The notes beneath the pieces were generated by a model, which saw nothing but the letters and a program-made list of their open reading frames with translations, did not search any database and was not told the DNA's origin. Positions 21,369 to 33,162 of a stretch of 64,000 bases of DNA are shown here, one piece after another. The stretch's first letter is position 1, and every line of letters starts with the position of its first letter. This DNA comes from Massariosphaeria phaeospora (taxonomy: Eukaryota > Ascomycota > Dothideomycetes > Pleosporales). Location: the NCBI GenBank assembly GCA_011032825.1, contig JAADJZ010000018.1, forward strand, positions 868,001 to 932,000. Reading direction: 5' to 3'. The position numbers and the translations under genes are program-made.

Positions 21369-23310
21369 TTACAATCCAGCAACACGGCCTTCTTCGTCGT
21401 CCACCTCCGGCTCCTCCCTCTGCTGCTCCTTGATCGACGGCTGCTTCCAGCCTGTACTTGCCTGGATCAGCACCACAAGGGTGGCCAGGCCGACTCCGCC
21501 CAAGAACAGTGCTTTCAATGCCTGCTCGTAACTGTTCACGGCGATGTCCTTCTCTCTACCTTCTAAACCATTCACTAATGCCGGACTGCCTAACAACCTT
21601 CTGATGAGGTCGCCGCGGTGCTCCAGTCCTGCCTCCGCAAAGCCGCGCCGCAAAGATTTGTCCAAGACCCGCCCGAACAAGCCACCACCGATCGCTGATC
21701 CGAAGCTGCCTGCAAAGCCCCGAAAGGTCGCCAGCAGTGATAGGACGATAGGGTGAATCTCCGGTACCGTCAAATGGAGTAGATGTACCAGAGTGTAGTT
21801 CAGCGAGGCTCCCGCGACGAGACCGTTGCAGAATACGATGAGAACATACAATCCCCAAGAGTTCTCAGCCGTGGAGATGAAAGCGAGGATGAGCAGTGTG
21901 ATGGGGAGGAGAGCCATGGAAAACACACTGTGTACGTAGAAGCTCCCATTGCGTCGAATGTGGTAAACGCCAGCGAGTAGGCCGCCCGCCGCGAAACCGG
22001 CATTCGTGGGGATGAGGATCGAGCCAGCAACAGCAGGTTCCCAGCCTCGGACTGCGAGAGCGTACACTGGGGTGTAGAAGAGTACGCACCAGCGCGCCAT
22101 CATGAATCCAGTAGTGGCAAGACAAGTAAGTAGGGTACCACGAGATTTCAGCACCGTGATGGGAATGATGGGATCTTTGGCGACGTAGGTTTCGTTCATG
22201 ACGAATACTGGAAGAGCGAGAGCAGACAAGATTAATGGCGTTGCTAGGACCTGTGGGCCAGAGAGGCCAAACAGGAAGAGAACAATGGTAGTCGTAAGCA
22301 ACAGCGCACCGGAGTAGTCGATACGAGCAAGCTTTTGTCTAAGCTTGAGGTCCGTATAGTCGTTTTTACTAGCTCCATACTGGGCTGGAATGCCGGCTAG
22401 AAGTCCGAATCCAGCGAGAAGACTAAGCGGAGCTTGGACACCGAAAAGGGGTTTCTAAGACAGGAGTCAGCGGACTCTTGCTCATGATCAAAAGGATTCT
22501 TTAAGTCTATCCAGAACGCTATCAGAACGAGAGACAATCTTACCCATCCAATCTTAGGCTCCAAGGCACCCGCAATCACAGCCCCAAGCGACAGACCGAC
22601 AGTCATGCAAGTGTTGATCAACCCAATATATAGGCCTCGACGCTTAGCACTAGCCATCTGGACAACAATGATGCTTGCGACGATGAGTATCCCAGCGGCA
22701 CCGGACCCAGTGACAACACGGCCTACCATGAACATCTCAAATGACACTGAAGTAGACGTGATGATGGTTCCCACGCATATGATCATGGTAGAGGTAAACA
22801 TGCAGAGCCGCGGACTGAAAACTTGACATAAGCGTCCCATGAGCGGGGCGAACGAAGACATGGCAATGAGATACGAGGAAGTGAGCCAGGTGGCTTGCTC
22901 GAAGGCATCTAGGTCGTTCGCGATCGATGACTGGGTCGTCGTCAGGATAGAGATGTTGGTAGCTAAGAGTTTGTAAGCTGCGGATTTTGAAGATTGGAAA
23001 CGAGTGGCCTCAACGTCTAACACAATGTTTTATAGTGATTATCCCAAAAGACTGCAATCATGCTCCTGACTTTGATAGTGATAGTAAAAATGAGAATGGG
23101 AATACCTTGAAGAAAGATAAGGAGTCCAATCGAGGTTATTATCAGGGCACCCCTTGACGTCGAGATGGTCGGTGACGTCTCATCTTCTCTATGTTGTTCA
23201 GCGTCCGGTAGGGTACGCGAGGACTTGGCTGCAGATGACGGGCTTGAGGAAGAGGAACTCGAGCGATGAAGAAGGGGAGCTCGCTCTCCTAACACATTTG
23301 TGGCCACCAT
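21369..23310 (-). CDS. MFS transporter (Fnx/Vba-like drug or amino-acid antiporter), ~569 aa, 3 exons
   Basis: Predicted proton-coupled multi-spanning transporter. Minus-strand exons are 23310-23106, 22962-22544 and 22454-21369. Splicing gives the family sequence ...IFLQATNISILTTTQ, then the motif-A loop PLMGRL, then ...GALEPKIGW|KPLFGVQAPLS. About 14 hydrophobic segments are visible, and the C-terminal half (TFRGFAGSFGSAIGGGLFGR) resembles vacuolar amino-acid uptake transporters such as S. pombe Fnx1/Fnx2. The N-terminal ~50 residues are Ser/Arg-rich and cytosolic. An alternative acceptor at 23016 would insert 18 residues (DVEATRFQ...) and break the conserved first span, so I prefer the 143-nt intron. 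It is head-to-head with the Hrd3 gene. Substrate cannot be told from sequence. Confidence 0.82.
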
Positions 23311-23834
23311 GTGAAAGGAAGATAGCAATAAACACAGACTGTTCTGGTTAATTGATTGATCGATGGCTTGGTCGATGGATAGGGTCAAGAGTGAATCTGG
23401 GGATGAACGCGCCGGCAGTGGTGCGGATAGCGATCGGATGACAAATGCAGGCATTGATGACGGCGCTAGGTATCCGAGGTATTCGCAATGCGATGGGACA
23501 ATGAATCCTTGTCGGAACTGGAAACGGAGGAGGGCACTGTGAAAGGTGAAAGCACAGCTTCATGCTCCAGAAAGTAGATGGGGAGTAATTGACGCGCGAG
23601 CACATGGCAGTGACGTCGTGAGAAGTGAAAGCCGCTGATTGGGCGGCGTAGTGCTCGGTCTTGGCGGCTGCGGCTGTGCCTGAAGTTTGATGAATGAACA
23701 GGTTGCATCTTCCGCCAGACAACCGCACGCCCCCCCGCGTTGGCCGAGCAAGTTACTGACATGTTCTTGTTGCACTAGGACGTCGAGATGACCCTCCGGT
23801 ACTCGCCGTTTTCTACAGTCGACCTACACCCAAG
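23311..23834. other. Bidirectional promoter region between MFS and Hrd3 genes
   Basis: 524 bases between two start codons pointing outward. No gene was seen and no specific binding site can be named. Confidence 0.5.
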
Positions 23835-26539
23835 ATGAGGCCCCGAACACCGCGGCTCGTGCCGCTCGTCTTTGGTATGTCCCGGTCTTTCAAGATTGCG
23901 CGCCGGCACGTGTACTGACTGCGGCTTCGATAGTCATTCTTCCATTTCTGCTCGCGCTCTGCTCTGCCCACTACCGCGGCCATGACCGGACACAGGCGCA
24001 CCAGAAGCCATTAGGGGACCGCCCCATTGCAGCAGAGAGCTGGGGAGGTAAAGCGGACACAGACGGCGGCCAAGGTGGGAACCAACAACGGCGGCGACAC
24101 ATGGAGATGCTAATGAGTCTGCAGGGACCCTGGCGTTTGAAGAAGCGTCTTCCCTTCTCCGTCAAGTGCAGCCGGCGGCGGCGCCATGGTGGAGCGTCAG
24201 CAAAAATTCCGGCGTCCTCGGAGCCAGCGCATACTACGCCAAAGAGATCTTCGTCCTCCTATTTATGAACGGGCCGCCGCAGCAAGAGCTTCTTACGTCG
24301 AAACCGCAGCCCACTCGGCTCAGTCAACCGCTTGCGCAGGCCGTCAAACTGCTGGAGGAAGCAGCCGCGAGCAGGAATGCCGATGCCATCTTCACGCTCG
24401 CCGAGATGAACTTCTACGGCAACTTCACGCACCCACGCAATTACTCGGAGGCCTTTCGACGATACCACGAACTTGCGACACTCAACGGCAATGCCTCGGC
24501 GCAGCACATGGTCGGCTTCATGTATGCCACGGGAATCGGCGGCGTGGTCAAGCAGGACCAGGCGAGGGCGATGCTATACCATACCCTGGCCGCAGAAGGT
24601 GGCGACATACGTTCCGAGTTGACGGTTGCGTACCGCCATCATTCGGGCATATCAACGCCGCGGAACTGTGACGAGGCCGTCTATTTCTACAAGAGCGCTG
24701 CGGACAAGGCAGTTGCCTACATGCGCTCAGGACCGCCTGGTGGTCACGGCATGCCGAAAGAATCGTACCGGATTGCCGACGAAGAAGGCGGCGTCTTCGG
24801 CGAGGGCGCGAGTGCAAGCAGTTCCGGTCCCAACGCCAAGCAGGGCAGCGTTCATTCGGACGCTTACTCATCGCTCGACAACGTGGTCGAATACATGGAC
24901 CTCCAGGCAAGAAAGGGCGACGCCAGAGCTAGCTTTAATCTGGCCAAGCTAAACTACGACGGCGCTCGATCCTCGAAGCGCGACCTTCCGGCGGCAAAGA
25001 AACGCTTTCTAGAATTAGCCCGTATGTGCTGGACCAAGGACGGAAAGAGAAAGCCCAACGTCTCGCCCTTGACCGAGAAGCTAGCATCGAAGGCGGCTGG
25101 ATACCTAGGGCGAATGTTTCTCCGCGGAGAAGGGAGGCCTCAGAGCTTCTCCATCGCGCGGACCTGGTTCAAGCGTGGCATCGAGAATGGAGACGCACTG
25201 TCACAATACTCTATGGGTCTGATGTATTTGCATGGGCTGGAGGTTCCGAAAGATGCTGTTAAGGCTGCCGATTACTTTGCCGCAGCCGCAGACCAGGACC
25301 TCGCTGTTGCCCAAGTTCGCATTGGTGCCTTGTTCCTCGATCAGGGCGATGTGCATACTGCTATCAAGTATTTCGAACTCGCAGCACGGCACGGACACCT
25401 TGAGGCCTACTACTACCTCGCTGAATTGACGAATAATGGTGTCGGACGTGACAGATCTTGTGCTGTAGCGTCTGCCTACTATAAGATTGTCGCCGAGAAA
25501 GCGGAGCTCGTCTCGACATCTTTTCCAGAGGCAAATGACGCTTACGTGGACGGCGATCTCGAAACAGCACTCGTCCGCTACATGATGGCCGCGGAACAAG
25601 GCTTTGAAGCGGGACAGGCCAATGTTGCGTATCTGCTCGACCAAGCGAAACCGCGATTCACACTAAACTCTCTTCTTCCTTTCGTGAAGAGAAAAGCGAC
25701 ATTGGCCAGTGACGCCATGATAGCGTTGATCTATTGGACTCGTTCAGCCGAACAAAAGAATGTCGATTCCATGGTCAAACTTGGTGACTACTATCTGGAG
25801 GGACTTGGTACTACGGCAGATAGAGAGAAAGCGGCTGCATGTTATCAGACTGCCGCAGAAACCATGCAAAGTGCGCAGGCCATGTGGAACCTGGGTTGGA
25901 TGCATGAGAATGGTATTGGCATTGAGCAAGACTTCCATCTCGCGAAGCGGCACTATGACTTGGCCCTCGAGACCAACCCCCGCGAAGCATACCTGCCCGT
26001 GCTACTGGCTCTGTATAAGCTGAGATTTCGGAGTTGGTGGAACAAGATTACCAATGGGCACGTCAAGGGCATCCAGGAAGAACCAGGTATATCACCCCCT
26101 GTATCGCCCCGTTTAGACCAATGCTAACTAGCTGCCAGTGGTGAAGAAAGATTTCTCACTCTCTGAATGGATGTCCGCGTTCTTAGAAGCTGAGTTCGCA
26201 GCCTGGGATGATCTTTTCGAGCCCGACGATTACGACGATGCCATGCCAGGAGGTGACGATGACTACGATTACGACGATGTTGACTCGGAGATCCTTGAGT
26301 CACTCGTAATTCTCGCACTCGCTGGAGTTCTCGGTTTCTTACTCTGGTATCGCACGCAACGGCAACGGCGCCAAGAAGAGGAGAGAAGACGACAAGAGCA
26401 GCAACAGCAGCAAAACCAAGGACAAATTCAAGCCGGCCTGCCGCAGCAGTTACCCCAACAGCAGCAACAGCCAGTCCAGGAGGACCGAGCATTACCGCCG
26501 AATCCGATTGACTGGGCAGCTGGAGGGGCTGGCCTATGA
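23835..26539 (+). CDS. hrd3: Hrd3/Sel1L-like ERAD subunit with Sel1 repeats, 838 aa, 4 exons
   Basis: Predicted luminal partner of the Hrd1 ubiquitin ligase, selecting misfolded glycoproteins for ER-associated degradation. Exons are 23835-23874, 23934-24047, 24125-26086 and 26139-26539 (introns 59, 77 and 52 nt). The spliced N-terminus has a signal peptide (LVFVILPFLLALCSA). At least eight Sel1 repeats are recognisable, e.g. AQHMVGFMYATGIGG, YSMGLMYLHGLEVPKDA, MVKLGDYYLEGLGTTADREK and MWNLGWMHENGIGIEQD. An acidic Asp/Tyr-rich linker precedes a single membrane span at about 757-773. A Gln-rich cytosolic tail ends the protein. This domain order is that of Hrd3/Sel1L. The largest exon alone lacks both the signal peptide and the anchor, so the small exons matter for function calls. 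Confidence 0.88.
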
Positions 26540-26928
26540 GTAACCATTCTTACCATTATACGTTATGAGCGAGGGTATGGAAGCATGCATTTTCTGGCGT
26601 TGAACACGGTTTAGAGACGAGTAGTCCTGCGGATGGAAGAATTCTGGGCACCGAAAAGAAGACAGACGTCTTGGGTTGCTAGTGAATGTACATGTGTGTT
26701 TGTATATGAGATCTCGATTAGTATGAGGGTGGGCTGCTATTACTTGTCATCTTCTCAGTCATTCCTTCCTAGGGAAAACGTGTCATTTGACTACGCCACG
26801 CTTCGCCATGTACGGAGACCATTACCTGTCAAAACTGAGCACCACTCATTCTCATTCTTATTCACATTGCGAGCTATTTACTTCTAGCAGACTTACTATC
26901 TTTTCAGTTTTTAGTATTCCTCTTCTCT
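26540..26928. other. Intergenic region
   Basis: Between the Hrd3 gene and the BTB-like gene. No feature was recognised. Confidence 0.4.
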
Positions 26929-28050
26929 ATGACTAACGAAAACATGGGTCACTCTGCACACATAGCACCAGGTTCGACTCACCCACTTCGGCCACCCAAA
27001 GTGGATGGCGTCTTCCCGTTCACAACGGCATCTCCGCCAGACAACACGCTGCAGCTCTTTCCATCGACAAAGGTCGCACGTCCACTTTCAATGTATCAAC
27101 AGTCAGTGTTGCGTCCGCCTACCAACCGCCGCCAACCCTGCGCCCCATCTCCAATTCGCGCCCCGATGGAGACGTGCGAGGGCGAGCTAGAGACTACAGT
27201 CCTCGACTGGGACGACGAGGAAATGGCTGCTGTGATGGCCCACAGCTTGTATTACACGATCCGGTCGTCCAAATACCCACGGTAACCCACTTCCATCCTC
27301 TAGTCACAGCTTCCCTCACACTAACACCACCCCAGCACCCTCGAGAACCCCGCGCGCGTCACCCTCATCCTAAACGACACGCACCGCTGGTCCGTCCACG
27401 CCGTGCTCCTCCAGAAATTCAGCACTAAGCTCGCCGCCCTGCTCCCCAGCGCCGGCACCCACCCCCCCGCCTGCATCCGCATCGCCGCTATCGAGCCCAT
27501 CGGCTCGCTGCCCGCCTGGCGCATCTTCCTCACCTGGCTATACACGCTGGACAAAGAGCCGCTACCAGACTTCACGCCGCAGCGACGCAGCACCTGGCGC
27601 ACGCGCGACCTCAAATCCGCGTGTTTCCTCGCGGCGTTCCTCGGCGCCGCCAAGTTCGAAAAGTACCTGCTGCGCATCGTGTTCAAGGAGGTACACGACG
27701 GGCGCTTTGCGCAGCGCCACGTCACGCATCTGGCGGCGCGCATGCCGCCGAAAACCGGCATGCATTGTTTTGCGAATGCGTATTTGCGGTGGAGAGATGC
27801 GGGGGGGAGGGCAGAGCTGGATCCGTATCGATGGCGGGTCGAGCATTGGTATAGTGTCTGTGGGACGGTGGCGAATTGGGGGTGCTTTCATGCTATGAAT
27901 ACGAGTGGGTGGGGCGGCGTGTGGAGAAGGCAGGAGGAGTTGAGGGAGAAGGTGCAGTGGATGGATGAGATTGTTTTTGATGAGGTGGAGGGGGTGGGTT
28001 CTTGGGGAGGAGATGGGGGTGGGGTGGAGGTTGAGGATGGGGCGGATTGA
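26929..28050 (+). CDS. BTB-like-domain protein of unknown function, 355 aa, 2 exons
   Basis: Exons are 26929-27281 and 27336-28050, with a 54-nt intron (donor GTAACC, CTAAC branch site, acceptor CCCCAG) joining ...SSKYP to RTLENPARVTLIL. The N-terminal ~100 residues are Pro/Ser/Thr-rich and likely disordered. The segment after the splice (VTLILNDTHRWSVHAVLLQKFSTKLAALL) has the spacing of a BTB/POZ N-terminal strand-helix pair. The following part with many Trp and Arg (LPAWRIFLTWLYTL, LKSACFLAAFLGAAKFEKYLL) matches the helical half of such folds, as in many ascomycete BTB-like proteins of unknown role. The C-terminus is acidic and Gly-rich. I assign no molecular function. Confidence 0.6.
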
Positions 28051-28248
28051 GGTTTGGCGGGATGTTCTATGCGTATTGCGGTCGGAGTATGGGTCAGGGT
28101 TTGGAGACTGGCTGAAGGTTCGCATTGCCTATTTTGAAGAATGTGTCTTCTGAAATTGGATACTGGTATGATTTGCGTTTTCCCTCACATCCTAGCAATT
28201 TCCATAGCGGACTTGAACTAGCTCACGGCGGAAGACTCGCCCGCTTAT

Positions 28249-29555
28249 CTACTCCTCAACACCCCTGATCAAGTTCTTGATACCGTCACCTCTTGCTGTC
28301 TTCTCCCAAGCCGCTACCGTGTCTTCAAACGCCGAGACTGAATTGATCAACGGCTTAACGTCAATGAGCTTCTTAGTCAACAGACTCACGGCAAGCTCGT
28401 AGTCGCCCGCGCCATACCGGAAGCATCCGCGCACCATCAACTCCTTCTCACTCATCGTGGCGATGGGAAACTCGATCTTGCGCTTGCCCATTCCGGTTTG
28501 AACGTACTTCCCCCCCGGCCTCAAGACATGGATGCCTGTCTCGACCGACGACGCAGCGCCCGAAGCTTCAATCACTGCATCCACCCCGTCCACACCCAGC
28601 GTCTCCAACATCTTCTCAGCATTGACCTCAGGCGTAGCACTCAAATCCGGCATCCACGTCTCACAGCCCAGCCAGCCCCTCGCAAACTCCAACTTGCGCT
28701 CCAAAACATCCACCAGCACCACCCTCTGCGCCCCAAAAACCCTCGCCACTGCCCCACACAGCAACCCAATCGTGCCGCTCCCCATCACCACCACCGTCTC
28801 CCCCGGCCGCACATCCACCAGCTTGACCGCATGCACCGCCACGCTCACCGGCTCCACCAGCACCGCTTCCTGCAGACTCACCGCGTCGGGGATCCGGTAC
28901 ACGAAGTCTTCGGCCACGCGGAAGTACTTACACAGCGTGCCGTGCACGTCGAGAGAGCCGTCGGAGCCGGGTGGGCCGGGCGCCGCGGCGAATCGCATGG
29001 CTTTGCAGAGGTTGTAGGTCCCGGCTTTGCATGGGGTGCAGTGTCGGCACGGGACTCCGGGCTCGATGGCTACGCGGTCGCCGAGGGAGACGAGGCTGAC
29101 GTCTGGGCCGATGGAGTGGATGGTCCCGGTGGCTTCGTGGCCCATGACGAGGCCTCGGGTTGGATCGACTTTTGCGCCTATGCCGCCGTGTCTCCAGAAG
29201 TGTACCTATCCATATAGTGAGCAGTGAATAGCAATTGTGGTCACATTACGCTTCTCGGCTGTCTCGTGCGATGGGAAAGCGGGTGGATATTACATTTCGC
29301 CCGGGCCCTGGGTTCTTGATACAGCAAGCTTCTGGGAGGTACCACCTAGACTACACTGATCGCATATTGGCCTCTGCAAGGCGTATTGATGCCAAGAAAG
29401 GGAGTAGATGCAGTAATGGAGGTACTTACATCGCTGCCGCAGACGCCCACGTAGGCGATGCGCACCAGGACATCGCGAGGCGAGAGTGTGGGAATGGGTT
29501 TGTCTTCGAGGACGAGGCTGCCGGCGGCGTAGAGGACTTGGGAGGGGTTTTGCAT
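28249..29555 (-). CDS. Zinc-dependent polyol dehydrogenase (xylitol/sorbitol dehydrogenase type), 360 aa, 2 exons
   Basis: Medium-chain alcohol dehydrogenase, probably oxidising xylitol, sorbitol or L-arabinitol with NAD+. Minus-strand exons are 29555-29430 and 29205-28249. The 224-nt intron (GTAAGT...GATAG) joins ...VGVCGSD to VHFWRHGGIG. Catalytic-zinc ligands Cys39 and His65-Glu66 (MGHEATG) are present. The structural-zinc cysteines are 95, 98, 101 and 109. The Rossmann motif is VVMGSGTIGLL, and an Asp at the end of the second strand (VLVDVLERK) favours NAD+ over NADP+. Length equals the usual ~360 residues. The intron is longer than most here, but the exon-exon protein junction is uninterrupted in the family. 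Confidence 0.9.
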
Positions 29556-30108
29556 GGTTGGGACGGGGTGTTAGGAGTCGTTGTAATGGCTGATGTTGGA
29601 ATGCGGCTTATGATAGTTTGGAGCGAGCTGTGGTCTCATGCCGCGAGCTTTTATATTGCGATGCCATGGTGTCTTGATTGCACGTGGTGTGTATGGTGGT
29701 GGAAATCTTCTTATCACGTCGGCCCATGTCTCGCCAGATGGAGCCGGGCACCGATTATTACGGCGCGACTCGGCCCGGTTGGCGGCATAGTCACACGCGT
29801 GTGATAGGGCCAGCTGAAGTTTAAGGTTGTCAGCCGTTGGAAACCTAAAATCCCCCACACGCTAGTCGCACTCCTGGATCGTACGTGTCACAAGTACCGT
29901 GCATCGTCGATCTATCACGCTCAGATAAGACAAACTCATACATTTCGTACGTCATCGGGCGTACGACCGTTCCAAGTTCTTCTTCCTCTATCTTTTAAAC
30001 GGATCGTTGCCTCCGAAGGGCCACTGACTACAGTACTCCGTAGCTCCTGGCGAGTTTCATAAGATTTTTGCACCGCAACAGCTTTGGACCGCAGTTTGGC
30101 AACAATAA
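29556..30108. other. Divergent intergenic region
   Basis: Lies between the dehydrogenase start (-) and the uncharacterised gene near 30.1 kb (+). No additional gene was recognised. A TAA at 30106-30108 closes the downstream coding frame upstream. Confidence 0.4.
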
Positions 30109-30833
30109 TGGCCGCGACACGAGCAACCCCGTCCCACGAAACCTGCGGGTCCGGTACGCCCAGACCCCTCCCGAGTCACCAAGAAGACGAAGACGCCTAC
30201 TCCCAAGAAGGGAAAAAGCCCAGCGAAACCCAAAGCGGGAGGACAAAAAACGCAGTGGAGGAAAGATTGGAAAGCCTGGACAAACGACAACCAGATACCC
30301 GACGAGCGCACCACCATCACCCTAGACGACAAATCCATCAATGTCACCGAGGGCAAGGACCTGTTCAAACTCAACAGAGAAGAGCTGATGTGTCTCCCCC
30401 ACGACGAACGCTTCAATCCGCACAACCGCAAACTTCCGAGCAGGCTGTACCACCGGGAGGCAGCCGCCAATTTGGCGTTCCGCAAGGAAGCTATCCTAAA
30501 CGGCGTCTCCCAAGAGGACGAAGAGGAGTTGCTTCGACGCGGCAAAGAGCTCTTCACAGCCAATCACGCAAAGGGGTGAGTAAACACTTGCTTCGAGGTC
30601 TTAATCATATTGAAGTCGAGCTGATGACGGATCGTAGAAACCTCGATAATCTGGCATATGTGAGGGCTATGGCGACGCATGCGAACCGGGAATCCCGCGA
30701 ACAAGCTGCGTTCGATAGGAGAGCCGCGAGGCGAGACGACGACTCTGGCGAAGAGTACTACTCTGACGATCCGTGCGAGAACAACATCCCCAGCATGGAT
30801 TATCTCATGAGCCACCCGATGAGGGATTGGTAA
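30109..30833 (+). CDS. Unrecognised protein, ~220 aa, 5' end unresolved, 2 exons seen
   Basis: The coding-like frame runs 30109-30575 and then, after a 62-nt intron (GTGAGT...CGTAG), 30638-30833. The join reads ...NHAKG / NLDNLAYVRAM. The protein is basic Pro/Lys-rich at first (TKKTKTPTPKKGKSPAKPK). It then becomes well mixed and conserved-looking (TTITLDDKSINVTEGKDLFKL, LPSRLYHREAAANLAFRKEA) and ends in an acidic tail (YYSDDPCENN...MRDW). No ATG exists in this frame between the upstream stop at 30106-30108 and 30388. The nearest ATG (30108) is in another frame. Either an upstream exon, a non-AUG start, or a one-base change must account for the start. A 249-aa unspliced frame covering the same DNA is His/Gln/Arg-biased and looks like a shadow. 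Confidence 0.55.
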
Positions 30834-31597
30834 TTCTGGGTCAGATCTGAATAATCCGGCGTTCTTCTGTTACTTTATCGACATATCTTGTGAAAAGACT
30901 TGGTGTGCAAGGGGAACTTGCGATGCCAAAGGTTGGGGGCGCTGGGGCGTCTGGCATGTATTACGCTGCTTGAGTTGATGCACGAAATGTGCGAACTATG
31001 TAAGAAGCTAATTCTACTACTTCAAAGTCAAGGAAGTCCTTGAAGACCTGTATAACAATGCCACGCTATGGCCAAACCAGTTAAACAAGGACGTATACGC
31101 ACACCAAAGAATTATGGATCATTGGTAGTTCAACGAACCCCTGAATATTTTACAGATATGCTCGCTCGGTTGGGGTTTGAAGCTTTCGGCTCTCCGAAAC
31201 CTAGACGTCAATTGGGCCCTCTGCTGCTAAGTGCAGACTCACGTTTTGCGGTGAGTTGTACTCAATCATCTCCAGGCCTTTTTCGTGAAAATAAGGCGCA
31301 TGCATCGGTAGAAATGCAGTCATGTTTTGCGCTACGTTTCTCGGTACTTGAGGTTTGATAAATCGGACAGGCAGACAGTGGAACTTTGAAACTTCAAATT
31401 CATTTCAAACCGAAAGTGGCCTTGTCATGGAGTTCATCCAACGTTGGGTCGATCTTAGTCATCGGCATGTATTGTGGGGCTTGGTTCTGCGGGGTATTCA
31501 CATGCCTAACCCCACACTCCGTATACCACCTGGGCGGTCATGAACGCATAGATACCCAATCCACCAAGTGTTGCAAGCGCCTCATCCGAGTGAGCTC
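30834..31597. other. Intergenic region
   Basis: 764 bases with only short, low-quality open frames. Nothing was recognised. Confidence 0.4.
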
Positions 31598-32934
31598 ATG
31601 ATGCCTCACAATATTCTTGTCACTGGCGGCTCGGGCTATCTGGGCGGAACTCTCCTCTCCCGCTGGGGCTCTGCTGACCTCCCGGAATACGGGAAGCTTT
31701 TCGCTCTAGTCCGGACGCCGAAACAAGAAGAAGAGGTTGCAAAGTACGGGGCCGAACCATTGACTTTCTCGCCGCGGGACGAGGGAGCGGTGAGAGAGGC
31801 TTTGGTCAAGCACCACATCACCGTGATCTATTTCCTCATCGATGCGTTTGAGTCGACGTCACAGGTCTATTTCATCAGCGCCTTGGCTGAAGTGAAGAAG
31901 TCCACAGGCCAGGATGTACATTTTCTACATGTATGTAATCGGCATCCTAACTAATCGAATCGATTTTTTTAACACAGGTCGAGTAGACAAGTGGAGCGAA
32001 GATATTCTCAAGCCATGCTGGAACGCCAACTGGGGAGCCAATCTTAGATACAGACCCTTATCTATATGACATTCAGAAGCAACAAGTACCTCCGATTCCG
32101 TCGATGCAAACCGTAGGCATTGGCCCTGCCATCATCACTGCCGTTGCCCTCGCTGACGTGCATAGGCAATAAACACGAACTGCACGACCGTAGAACAGGG
32201 CGAGAAGTTTGGTGTAAAAACTTACATTTTTGTTCCTTGCGTTGTTTGTGAGTTGAACTCGGACGGTATTAGTCAATATAAACTCAATGCTGATACCCCT
32301 TCAGATGGCCAAGGAGAAGGGTTTGGAAACCAAACTTCGATACAAACAGTGTCTATCGTCAAGGCAGCAAAAGGAGTCAGAAGAGTCTACGAACTTGAGA
32401 ATACTACGCAGGAACCGCAAGTAGGTACCCCTTATCCCTTGCTACTATGTTATTCAGTAGTTTAACGACTCCGGGTAGATCTGGCCTGTCTGCCACATCC
32501 TCGACAACATAACCCTGTATCTCGCTATACTACGCTCTATCTTGAATAACGAAGACCCTGGCCACGGAAGAAGAGGTTACTACCTCGCCGCGTCTGGAAG
32601 TGTTGCATGGAAAGATCTGTACTCTGCCATGGCGATCGGTCTGGCCAATCGTGGAGTCATCGACGATGCGACTGTTACCACAGCCAAGGAAGACGATGTC
32701 GAGAGAATGGCAGTAGCCCTTAAAACCGAAAAGTCCTGGGTAGGACTGCAGTTGGCGGGAAGGTAAGATCACTCCGAAATTGACGACCCCTTGGCACTTG
32801 CGCAGCTAACATGATCAAGATGCACTTTGACGGCCGCACATGGGAAGGCGCTAGGATGGAAGCCTCAGTTTCCACCAGAGCACATACTTGAAGCAGCAGC
32901 AGACGAAGTCGACCTCATTCTGCGGACTTTGTAG
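31598..32934 (+). CDS. NAD-dependent epimerase/dehydratase-like (extended SDR) protein, 351 aa, 6 exons
   Basis: Short-chain dehydrogenase of the NAD-dependent epimerase/NmrA-like group common in filamentous ascomycetes; substrate unknown. Exons are 31598-31930, 31987-32112, 32166-32247, 32305-32420, 32479-32762 and 32820-32934. All five introns are 53-58 nt with GT...AG ends. The nucleotide-binding motif is ILVTGGSGYLGGTLL, directly after the start. Joins such as ...VHFLH|TSGAKIFSSH, ...VPCVV|YGQGEGFGN and ...LAGR|CTLTAAHGK restore family sequence. At the first acceptor the frame demands the second AG (31986), because the nearer CACAG at 31977 would give an immediate in-frame TAG. The C-terminus GWKPQFPPEHILEAA is conserved in this family. 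A second Met three bases downstream (31601) could be the start. Confidence 0.85.
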
Positions 32935-33162
32935 TGAGCTTTTTGCATAGTAGGTATTCGGCGAACCACAAACCAACAATCGCACTGTCTTATATATACA
33001 AGTCTGAAATGGTACAAAAAGACCCTTCTGTGGCTCCGATCTCGCTAGCCTTCGACATCTGGTGGCGGAGTAGACTGGGTATGATATGTCTCCTCGGCAT
33101 TGCGCTCACTTGCTCATAGCGCCTTCCTTCCATCCGGCTTCCCCCCGCTTCTTCTTCCACTA

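Noticed and set aside
30084..30833. Continuous 249-aa frame over the 30.1-kb gene
   Set aside because: His/Gln/Arg/Pro-biased composition. The frame that needs an intron has more natural composition and good splice sites, so only its last exon is shared.
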